This document shows, in pieces, positions 1-5,099 of a stretch of 7,636 bases of DNA. Each line of letters opens with the position of its first letter. The first letter of the stretch is position 1. The position numbers and the translations under genes were made by a program. The stretch is from an uncultured Collinsella sp. GTDB taxonomy: Bacteria; Actinomycetota; Coriobacteriia; Coriobacteriales; Coriobacteriaceae. The notes beneath the pieces are model-generated. The model was not told the DNA's origin. It saw only the letters and a list, made by a program, of their open reading frames with translations, and did not search any database. The stretch lies in assembly GCA_905197585.1 (NCBI GenBank), contig CAJJZO010000083.1, positions 1-7,636 on the forward strand. Reading direction: 5' to 3'.

Positions 1-309
1 ACCCCAGGGCTGCGGCGGCATCTCGCGATTTGATGTGCCCTCCAGCGAGCCAAAATGCCACTCACGCAGGTCATCGACCAGCTCTATGGAACGGCCCTCG
101 CCAACGATAAGCTCGGCCGTATGCCGCGCCCGGCCCAACGGCGAGGAATACACATGATCAAAGGCCACGCCACGCGCCGCAAACGCCGTACGCGCCGTCA
201 GCGCCTGCTCGCGCCCGCGCGCCGTAAGCGACGAATCGTGCCAGCCCTGCAAAATGCTCTGCACATTGAGCTCAGTCTGCCCATGCCGAACCAAATACAG
301 ATCTGCCAC
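1..309 (-). CDS. Histidine phosphatase family protein (phosphoglycerate mutase-like), 3' end beyond window
   Basis: The first 103 codons of a leftward gene are visible; the C-terminus lies outside the window. Starting at GTG 309-307, the protein opens MADLYLVRHGQTELNVQ. This is the RHG signature of the histidine phosphatase superfamily, whose His (residue 9) is the phosphate acceptor. Further conserved pieces follow in family order: a GWHDSSLTARGREQA stretch, SSPLGRARHTAE (second active-site Arg region) and LREWHFGSLEG (the conserved Glu region). GTG is chosen because a strong GGGGAGGG site lies 3-10 bases upstream and the catalytic motif sits at the usual distance from it. Members dephosphorylate small phosphometabolites or act as mutases; the substrate cannot be read from the sequence. 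A REP-like hairpin (325-359) lies in its 5' leader, between it and the nitroreductase stop. The second catalytic His is not visible in this fragment. Confidence 0.9.
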   Translation of the reverse strand, partial: MADLYLVRHGQTELNVQSILQGWHDSSLTARGREQALTARTAFAARGVAFDHVYSSPLGRARHTAELIVGEGRSIELVDDLREWHFGSLEGTSNREMPPQPWG

Positions 310-324
310 ACACCCTCCCCTCGT

Positions 325-359
325 ACCACCACAAAGGGGACAGGCACCTTTGTGGTGGT
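325..359. repeat. REP-like hairpin with GGGACAGG loop core
   Basis: Two perfect 13-bp arms, ACCACCACAAAGG (325-337) and its complement (347-359), flank a 9-base loop, GGACAGGCA. It is not a classical terminator for the leftward nitroreductase, because no T-tract follows in that direction; the next bases are purine-rich and form the ribosome site of the phosphatase gene. The loop core resembles those of the two hairpins at 2416-2452 and 2489-2519. From memory, GGGGACAGGCACC-type palindromes recur in intergenic DNA of several bacteria, some near REP-associated transposases; that is recollection, not tested here. Confidence 0.7.
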
Positions 360-391
360 TTACCGCCGGATCACACCGCGGTGACACTCAA

Positions 392-1063
392 CTACACCAG
401 CACGTCGGCGAGCGAACGCTTGGGTACGTGGTGCACCTGCGCCTCGTCGCGCCAATAATTGATGGAGCCGTCGGGGTTGGAATCGATCGCATCGATCACC
501 TGTGTCTCGGCCGGAACGCCAAACGCCATGATCAGCTTGAGCTCATATTTGTCGTTATCGAGCCCCATGGCATCGATCGCGCGGGGCGTAAAGGCCTTGA
601 ACATGCAGGCTGCCACCTCGGGCGAGGCGCTGCGGGCGGCGAGCATCATCGTCTGCGCGGCAATGCCCGTGTCGACCTCGGTAATGGGAGCGGCGGGCTT
701 GCCCGGAACGGCGCGCTCGGCCAGAATCGCGATGTAGCCGGTCGGGCGCTCACCCTCATCGGGGCCCGGCCAATCCTTGAGCGCACCGGCCCATGCAAGC
801 TCGTCAAATACACGCGCGCAGTCCTCTGCACCGCTTACCACATGAAAACGCAGACGCTGAGCATTGGCGCCACAGGGAGCCAGGTGCGCCAGTTCCGCCA
901 GCTCGAGCAAAAACTCGCGCGGCACGCGCATGGACTCGTCAAAGCGGCGGCACGTGCGAGCGCGGCGAACCAACGCATCGAACGCATCCAGGCCGAGCTT
1001 TTCGCAACCTTGCTTTGCCATCGATTCGACACTCGACGGTGCCTCGGGAACTGCTTCGTTCAT
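392..1063 (-). CDS. Nitroreductase family protein (FMN-dependent)
   Basis: A complete 223-aa leftward gene. Nitroreductase-fold landmarks appear in order: VRRARTCRRFDE (residues 32-43, Arg residues that normally grip the FMN phosphate and ribityl), LAPCGANAQRLRF (61-73, the family's APSx-N-Q-PW loop), DTGIAAQTMMLAAR (131-144, the central helix with the conserved small residues), and a C-terminal YWRDEAQVHHVPKRSLADVL (203-222) common in anaerobe members. Such enzymes are cytosolic homodimers that use NAD(P)H to reduce nitroaromatics, quinones or related acceptors; the natural substrate is unknown. ATG at 1063 is preferred over an in-frame TTG at 1075 because a G-rich GGGGG site sits 5 bases before the ATG, while the TTG lacks a well-placed site. 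A 264-base gap separates it from the divergent DUF308 gene. A DtxR/IdeR-like palindrome lies 29 bases upstream of the start, so control by iron or a related metal is plausible but inferred. Confidence 0.9.
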   Translation of the reverse strand: MNEAVPEAPSSVESMAKQGCEKLGLDAFDALVRRARTCRRFDESMRVPREFLLELAELAHLAPCGANAQRLRFHVVSGAEDCARVFDELAWAGALKDWPGPDEGERPTGYIAILAERAVPGKPAAPITEVDTGIAAQTMMLAARSASPEVAACMFKAFTPRAIDAMGLDNDKYELKLIMAFGVPAETQVIDAIDSNPDGSINYWRDEAQVHHVPKRSLADVLV

Positions 1064-1091
1064 AGGGACCCCCAATACAAGCCAATTGTCC

Positions 1092-1110
1092 TTAGGAGAA
1101 TCTAACCTAA
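1092..1110 (-). promoter_or_regulatory. DtxR/IdeR-like operator upstream of the nitroreductase
   Basis: Read on the minus strand, the 19-mer TTAGGTTAGATTCTCCTAA matches the classical DtxR/IdeR palindrome TTAGGTTAGGCTAACCTAA at 15 of 19 positions, with a perfect left half. A CCTAGG palindrome adjoins it at 1113-1118. The site lies between the candidate promoter (1121-1149) and the start codon, where a bound repressor would block transcription. The match is visible in the sequence; the identity of the regulator is inferred. Confidence 0.5.
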
Positions 1111-1120
1111 AACCTAGGCA

Positions 1121-1149
1121 ATTACATACAGCGGCGTAATGTTCTACAA
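1121..1149 (-). promoter_or_regulatory. Candidate sigma-70-type promoter for the nitroreductase
   Basis: On the minus strand a -35-like TTGTAG (1149-1144) is followed after 17 bases by a -10-like TGTAAT (1126-1121). The -10 is moderate and the -35 weak, but the spacing is ideal and transcription would begin near the CCTAGG and DtxR-like box. A supported guess, not a strong call. Confidence 0.35.
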
Positions 1150-1200
1150 TTGTTGATTAATCCTCACTGGAGCGGGAACAAAAGTAACAATTCGGGAATG

Positions 1201-1229
1201 TGGGGCGGCAATTCGTCCTTCCCGCCCCA
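1201..1229. other. GC-rich hairpin in the DUF308 leader region
   Basis: TGGGGCGG (1201-1208) pairs perfectly with CCGCCCCA (1222-1229) across a 13-base loop. It lies about 100 bases before the DUF308 start, in a 264-base divergent intergenic gap (1064-1327) that otherwise shows only the nitroreductase control sites. No T-tract follows, so it is probably not a terminator. It may be a leader structure or chance. Confidence 0.35.
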
Positions 1230-1327
1230 TGCATCGGCGCCCTTGGGCGATACTTGTTGCAGCACTTTTGGCGTACGCCGCACGGAGAGCAATGAACGCG
1301 ACGTGCACCGCACGGAACGGAGACATT

Positions 1328-1930
1328 ATGGGCATCTTTAAGAATGATGACCAAAAATCGAGCCAGTTTGGATTTGACGAGAAAAGCATGGCAGGCAAGG
1401 CCGTCAAGGCCGTGCGCTGGATTTACGCCATCACGGGCGTCTTGGCGCTCGTCGCCGGCATCGCACTGCTGTTTGCGCCTGCCAAGTCCCTCGTCTTCCT
1501 AACGACCGTCTTGGGCTTCTACTTTGTGATCACGGCCGCGATCAGGCTGTTTACCGCTGTTTTCGAGCCACTGCTGCCCACCGGCTGGCGCGTGACGAGC
1601 ATCATCTCCAACCTACTCATTATCTTGGGCGGCGTCATAATCCTGCGCAACCAGGCCTTCTCGACCGCGACGCTCACCACGATGGTGGTTATCGTGGCCG
1701 GCTTTGGCTGGATCGTCGAAGGTGTCATGTCCATTCTGGAGTCCGAGCTTTCGTCCAACCGTGCCCTCGCCATCCTGAGCGGCGCACTCTCCATCATCGC
1801 CGGCATGTTCGTGTTTATCTATCCGCTGTGGTCGGCCAAGATGCTCGTCATCTTTAGCGGCGCCGCACTGCTGGTGTTTGGCGTAACGCTGATTGTTCGC
1901 GCTATTCAATTTGGCAAACTGGTGCACTAG
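1328..1930 (+). CDS. DUF308 / HdeD-like six-helix membrane protein
   Basis: A 200-aa hydrophobic protein. A short charged, soluble N-terminus (residues 1-28) precedes about six membrane helices near residues 30-49, 53-72, 88-106, 114-134, 145-166 and 170-191. The helices come in pairs with Gly-rich starts such as ITGVLALVAGIALLFAP and LSGALSIIAGMFVFIYP, the internal repeat pattern of DUF308 (HdeD family). E. coli HdeD is linked to acid stress; no molecular activity is established for the family generally, so the function here is unknown. The start at 1328 is chosen for a GGAG site 5 bases after which the ATG falls; a longer in-frame start at 1229 has no ribosome site. The stop is followed immediately by the DUF188 gene, implying co-transcription. 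No promoter could be named with confidence. Confidence 0.85.
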   Translation: MGIFKNDDQKSSQFGFDEKSMAGKAVKAVRWIYAITGVLALVAGIALLFAPAKSLVFLTTVLGFYFVITAAIRLFTAVFEPLLPTGWRVTSIISNLLIILGGVIILRNQAFSTATLTTMVVIVAGFGWIVEGVMSILESELSSNRALAILSGALSIIAGMFVFIYPLWSAKMLVIFSGAALLVFGVTLIVRAIQFGKLVH

Positions 1931-2413
1931 ATGCCGCGAACGCTCTTTATTGATGCAGACGCCTGCCCGGTCACGCGCGAGTCGATTGACTGCGCGCGGC
2001 GGGCGGGCGTTGCCGTCGTTATCGCCGGCAACAGCACGCAGAACCTGGAACGCCACATTCGCCGCAACGATCCGCGCGACGTCGAGCATGCGCGACGCGG
2101 ATTTTGGGTCACGACGCTCGATGTGAGCGTGGGCGCCGACAGCGCCGACTTTGCCATTGTCGAACGCCTGCAGGCGGGCGACGTAGTCGTGACGCAGGAC
2201 ATTGGCTTGGCGAGCATGGTGCTCGGGCGCGATGCCGCCGCCATCGGCGTGCGCGGGCGCGTCTACGATAAGGCGACCATCGACATGCAACTGTTTATTC
2301 GCCACGAGGAAAAGAAGGTGCGCCGCGCCGGCGGTCGCACTCGCGGTCCGGCGGCATTTACCAGCGAAGACCGCGCCCGCTTTAAGCGCAACCTCACCGA
2401 GCTGCTGCGCTAA
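1931..2413 (+). CDS. YaiI/YqxD family protein (DUF188)
   Basis: A 160-aa protein, near the family's usual length of about 150. The N-terminal FIDADACPV (residues 6-14) is the family hallmark. It is followed by further conserved acidic positions in DVSVGADSADFAI (64-76) and GDVVVTQDIGLASM (83-96), then RGRVYDKATID (108-118). The set of aspartates after a short beta-strand fits the PIN-like nuclease fold proposed for this family, but no biochemical role is firmly known and none is claimed. The C-terminus (126-160) is rich in Lys and Arg, compatible with nucleic-acid contact. The ATG directly abuts the DUF308 stop at zero spacing and lacks a strong ribosome site of its own, so translation is probably coupled to the upstream gene. 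A U-tract terminator begins two bases after its stop. Confidence 0.93.
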   Translation: MPRTLFIDADACPVTRESIDCARRAGVAVVIAGNSTQNLERHIRRNDPRDVEHARRGFWVTTLDVSVGADSADFAIVERLQAGDVVVTQDIGLASMVLGRDAAAIGVRGRVYDKATIDMQLFIRHEEKKVRRAGGRTRGPAAFTSEDRARFKRNLTELLR

Positions 2414-2415
2414 CC

Positions 2416-2460
2416 AAGGTAGATTTTCGGGACATGCCTAAAAATCTACCTTTTTGTTTT
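2416..2460 (+). terminator. Rho-independent terminator of the DUF308-DUF188 operon; also a repeat hairpin
   Basis: A perfect 12-bp stem, AAGGTAGATTTT (2416-2427) with AAAATCTACCTT (2441-2452), a 13-base loop and then TTTGTTTT. It starts two bases after the DUF188 stop. The loop holds CGGGACATGCC, the same core as the inverted hairpin at 2489-2519, so the terminator appears to be built from a repeated element. Confidence 0.85.
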
Positions 2461-2488
2461 GGCAGCGGGGAATGCCCTGGTCACAGGG

Positions 2489-2519
2489 GTAGATCGTAAG
2501 ACATGTCCCAATAATCTAC
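2489..2519 (-). repeat. Second, inverted copy of the GTAGAT...GGGACATG...ATCTAC hairpin
   Basis: Read on the minus strand it matches the 2416-2452 hairpin at 26 of 32 bases from GTAGAT to ATCTACC. It keeps a GTAGAT/ATCTAC foot and the GGGACATG core. It abuts the TAA of the leftward exporter, so it may serve as its 3' end, but no T-tract follows and the inner stem is poorly paired. Confidence 0.65.
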
Positions 2520-3608
2520 TTAAAGGCCAACGGCGGATAGGATGAGGCCCCAGCCGGCACCGATGACGTACATCATGATCAGGAACAGGACGTTTTCGCG
2601 GGCGCTGCGGTTGGTGCGGAACAGCACCAGGTAGCCCACACCAGCAGAGATGAGCGTGCCGGCGAGCATCGGGGCCAGCTGCAGCGCGCCTTCCAGGTAC
2701 AGTTGTGTGATGACGACGCTGGCCGAGCAGTTGGGAATCAGGCCGACAAGCGCCGAACCCAGGACGGCGAGCGTCTCGTTGCCACGCAGGAACTGCTCGA
2801 TCGCAGACTCGCCGAAGGTCTCGAGCACGGCGACCAGAATCAGCGTCACCAGAAAAATGAATACCGATACCTGCACGGTGTGCGAGATGGCGCTGCGAAT
2901 AATCGACAGGAGGGGCGCGCCCTCGTGAGAGCGGGAGTGACCGTTGCCATCAGGGGGTTCAGGCTCGTCCTCATGACCGTGATCGTGGCCATGTCCGTGT
3001 TCGTGCTCGTCCTCGTCTTCATCGCAACCGCAATGGTCGCGCTCGCACAGCTCATGGATGTGATCGGCGCTCACGCCCGCCTCGGCCACCTCGTCGATGA
3101 TGTCACCGCCAGTGTGGTCGTCGTGCGCGCAGTTCACGTGGGCCGGGTTGGCCGCGGTTCCCAGCACGGTACGGCGAATCGCCGCATGCGCGCGAGCGTT
3201 ACGACGCAGGCCGCGAATGGCGGCGTCCACGATAAAGCCCGTGACCAGTGCGATCAGCGCTTTCGAAGCCAAAAGCATCGCCATGGTCTGCACGGGCACC
3301 TGCTCGGCGAGCAACAGCGGCAGCATCTCATCGGAGGTCGAAAGGAACACCGCCACCAACGTGCCCAAGGTCACGACGCGACCGGCGTACAGTGTGGCCG
3401 CCATTGCCGAAAAGCCGCACTGCGGCACCATGCCCAGCAACGAGCCAACCACGGGACCCGCGGCGCCGGCGCGCTTGATGGCCCCGTTAACGCGGTCACC
3501 CGCGACGTGCTCCAAGGTCTCGAGAGCCAGATACGTCACCAACAAGAATGGCACCAGCGAGAGCGTGTCCTTGCCGGCGTCAAGCAGAATATCAATCAGC
3601 AAATCCAT
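2520..3608 (-). CDS. Putative heavy-metal exporter of the PF11449 (ArsP_2 / putative manganese transporter) type
   Basis: A 362-aa polytopic membrane protein made of two related halves. The first half has GSLLGMVPQCGFSAMAATLY (residues 54-73) and the second GSALVGLIPNCSASVVITQL (283-302). This is the repeated (V/I)P-(Q/N)-C turn expected for an inverted-repeat permease, with Cys64 and Cys294 candidate substrate contacts. Between the halves (about 155-230) is a hydrophilic loop packed with His, Asp, Glu and Cys, including HELCERDHCGC (184-194) and an alternating His-Gly/Asp run (202-212), a likely divalent-cation buffer or sensor. PF11449 is described as a 10-TM heavy-metal exporter; both arsenical and manganese roles have been assigned by annotation, and the sequence does not decide. 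The ATG at 3608 is preceded by AAAGG at a rather long 11-base spacing. The promoter and repeated CCTAG sites upstream suggest specific control. It is divergent from the exonuclease gene. Confidence 0.85.
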   Translation of the reverse strand: MDLLIDILLDAGKDTLSLVPFLLVTYLALETLEHVAGDRVNGAIKRAGAAGPVVGSLLGMVPQCGFSAMAATLYAGRVVTLGTLVAVFLSTSDEMLPLLLAEQVPVQTMAMLLASKALIALVTGFIVDAAIRGLRRNARAHAAIRRTVLGTAANPAHVNCAHDDHTGGDIIDEVAEAGVSADHIHELCERDHCGCDEDEDEHEHGHGHDHGHEDEPEPPDGNGHSRSHEGAPLLSIIRSAISHTVQVSVFIFLVTLILVAVLETFGESAIEQFLRGNETLAVLGSALVGLIPNCSASVVITQLYLEGALQLAPMLAGTLISAGVGYLVLFRTNRSARENVLFLIMMYVIGAGWGLILSAVGL

Positions 3609-3640
3609 GACGGATGGAACCTTTCGTGTCTTTCGGCAGC

Positions 3641-3687
3641 ATTGTAAAAGTCCTAGCGGTCAACTAGGGTATTGTAGTTGTCCTAGG
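3641..3687 (-). promoter_or_regulatory. Repeated CTAGGAC-N3-TACAAT operator array of the exporter promoter
   Basis: On the minus strand CTAGGAC-N3-TACAAT occurs twice, at 3686-3671 and 3656-3641, exactly 30 bases apart. A third half-site, read as CTAGG on the plus strand, lies between them at 3664-3668. CCTAG (3652-3656) and CTAGG (3664-3668) form an interrupted palindrome with a 7-base centre. The upstream copy overlaps the promoter -10. The regulator is unknown; a metal-dependent DtxR-type repressor is a reasonable guess given the gene. Confidence 0.5.
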
Positions 3688-3698
3688 CGCGATGCCAA
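3671..3698 (-). promoter_or_regulatory. Promoter of the metal exporter
   Basis: On the minus strand, TTGGCA (3698-3693) and TACAAT (3676-3671) are separated by 16 bases and match the sigma-70 consensus at 5 of 6 positions each. Transcription would begin near 3664, about 56 bases before the ATG. A CCTAGG palindrome sits in the spacer and another CTAGG at the expected start point. Confidence 0.65.
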
Positions 3699-3779
3699 TA
3701 GTTGCCCATGGTAAACTATCATCTCGCCATAACTCAATGCCACCGAGCCGCGCGACGCGGCCCGTCCAAGGAGCAGTCT

Positions 3780-4748
3780 ATGAACGTTTCACAAGCACTC
3801 GAATACGAGCGTCAGCCGTTTATCCCCATGTTTATCTATGGCGATCACGGCGCCATGGAGTCCGAGCGCCAGAAGGGCGAAGAGGCCCTCAAGGTGCTCG
3901 AGACCGAGTACTTTACCGCCGAGGGCGACCCCGGCTTCGACTTTGCCACCGTGCGCGACCTGGCCGACCGCAACCGCGACCTGTGCGACCAGATTGGCGA
4001 GGCACGCCTGCGCAACGTGACGCCCGCGACGCTTTCGCGCGGCCTGTCCGATGCCGACACCTGCGCCGCCATCGGCAAGATGCAAAAGCGCACTGCCGCG
4101 TCCGTCATGCGCGAGATCCGCGGCGACCGCGACGCGCTCGGCGTCGCCTACGCTCGCAAGCCCATCCAAGGCACGGTGCTGGGCATCGACATCGAAACCA
4201 CCGGTCGCGCGCCCGAGCGCGGCTACATCATCAACGTGGGCTGGGAAATCATGGAGCTCACCAGCGACGCCGTGCCGCATGACGCCGAAGCACACTACTG
4301 CGGCCTGCCCGACATCTATCGCGGCGAGGACGTGCCGCTGTCGAATATCCACCACATCACTTGGGACGACATCGACGGCAAAACGCCCTTCCGTGAGAAC
4401 AAGGGACTGCAGAAGCAGCTGCTCAAGCTTATGAAGAAGTACCCGTACATGGCGCATAACGCCGCGTTCGAGGACAGCTGGTTCAAGATTCACCTGGACG
4501 GTTACGCCGAGGCGCGTCGTGCCGGCAAGATTATCGTCATCGACTCGCGCCAGATCTGCCGCAGCCTGGATGCCGACGTCCGCTCGCTCCCCCGCGAATC
4601 CGCCCCCGCCGCGCTCGAGAACTGGGCGCGCCGCCGTGGAACCCTCGCCGCCGACGCCAACGAGCAGCATCTGGGCCTGGACGACACCGACCTCATGCTC
4701 CGCACCGTCCAAGCCGAGTTCAACCTCAAGAACCTATTTGCCAAGTAG
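3780..4748 (+). CDS. DEDDh-type 3'-5' exonuclease (DnaQ/RNase T-like) with N-terminal extension
   Basis: A 322-aa protein. The C-terminal part carries the DEDDh exonuclease motifs: ExoI GIDIETTG (residues 135-142, metal-binding D137 and E139), an IHHITWDDI helix (190-198) typical of DnaQ-like folds, ExoII HNAAFED (226-232) and ExoIII HLGLDD (297-302, general-base H297 and D302). In ExoII the canonical Asp of HNxxFD is Glu231, followed by Asp232. Residues 1-130 are charged and mostly helical-looking, and I recognise no domain there. These enzymes remove 3' nucleotides from DNA or RNA in the cytosol; the target is unknown. The ATG at 3780 follows AAGGAG by 6 bases, which favours it over an in-frame start at 3702. 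It stands alone, divergent from the exporter, and ends before a strong GC hairpin. Confidence 0.88.
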   Translation: MNVSQALEYERQPFIPMFIYGDHGAMESERQKGEEALKVLETEYFTAEGDPGFDFATVRDLADRNRDLCDQIGEARLRNVTPATLSRGLSDADTCAAIGKMQKRTAASVMREIRGDRDALGVAYARKPIQGTVLGIDIETTGRAPERGYIINVGWEIMELTSDAVPHDAEAHYCGLPDIYRGEDVPLSNIHHITWDDIDGKTPFRENKGLQKQLLKLMKKYPYMAHNAAFEDSWFKIHLDGYAEARRAGKIIVIDSRQICRSLDADVRSLPRESAPAALENWARRRGTLAADANEQHLGLDDTDLMLRTVQAEFNLKNLFAK

Positions 4749-4781
4749 AAACGTCTACGACAAACACGGCGTAGATCACGA

Positions 4782-4818
4782 GCGGCCTCGCAGCGGGAAC
4801 CCCCCGCAGCGAGGCCGC
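4782..4818 (+). terminator. GC-rich hairpin ending the exonuclease gene
   Basis: A 16-bp stem, 4782-4797 with 4803-4818, has a single A-A type mismatch and a 5-base loop. It begins 33 bases after the exonuclease stop. Its position and strength suggest a 3' end, but no T-tract follows, so it may be a weak or mRNA-stabilising terminator. It marks the border between GC-rich and AT-rich DNA. Confidence 0.55.
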
Positions 4819-5099
4819 CCTACGTTCCACAAATAAATCTGCCATCACAAATTCTGAACCCTCATTTTGAACGATTTCGGCCAATTCCCGACACGTAATT
4901 CGTTATCGGATGGTGATGCATCACTATCAAATGTGCGGCAGTTGAGTAGTTATATGCTATAGCTAAGCTGCGAAAACTTTTATTTAGGGCATACCAACTC
5001 ATAATTGCGTCAAGTTTTTGGACAGCATTTGGTTAGACCTCTAAAACGACTTTTTCACTCAGCGCCATCAACACGGCATTAGCTGACACGATATATACC
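4819..5099. other. AT-rich intergenic region before the 396-aa gene
   Basis: About 280 bases with no convincing gene on either strand and clearly lower GC than the flanking genes to the left. It holds two palindromes: a 20-mer, GATGGTGATGCATCACTATC (4909-4928, one mismatched pair, perfect 12-bp core), and TAGTTATA-TGC-TATAGCTA (4947-4965, one mismatched pair). Candidate promoter parts for the next gene are TTGGAC (5018-5023) with TAAAAC (5042-5047) at 18-base spacing, or a TATATA (5092-5097) almost touching the ATG. Confidence 0.5.

Noticed and set aside
254..1105. 283-aa open frame on the plus strand
   Set aside because: It lies opposite the nitroreductase, has no ribosome site or recognisable domain, and is a shadow of GC-rich codons.
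1229..1327. N-terminal extension of the DUF308 protein
   Set aside because: No ribosome site before 1229, overlaps a hairpin, and the extension is Arg-rich; the 1328 start has a good GGAG.
1613..2305. 230-aa open frame on the minus strand
   Set aside because: Overlaps the DUF308 and DUF188 genes antisense; both have clear family signatures on the plus strand.
2703..3647. 314-aa open frame on the plus strand
   Set aside because: Opposite strand of the metal exporter; its His/Arg-rich composition mirrors the exporter codons and no family is recognised.
3789..4712. 307-aa open frame on the minus strand
   Set aside because: Antisense shadow of the exonuclease, whose motifs prove the plus-strand frame.
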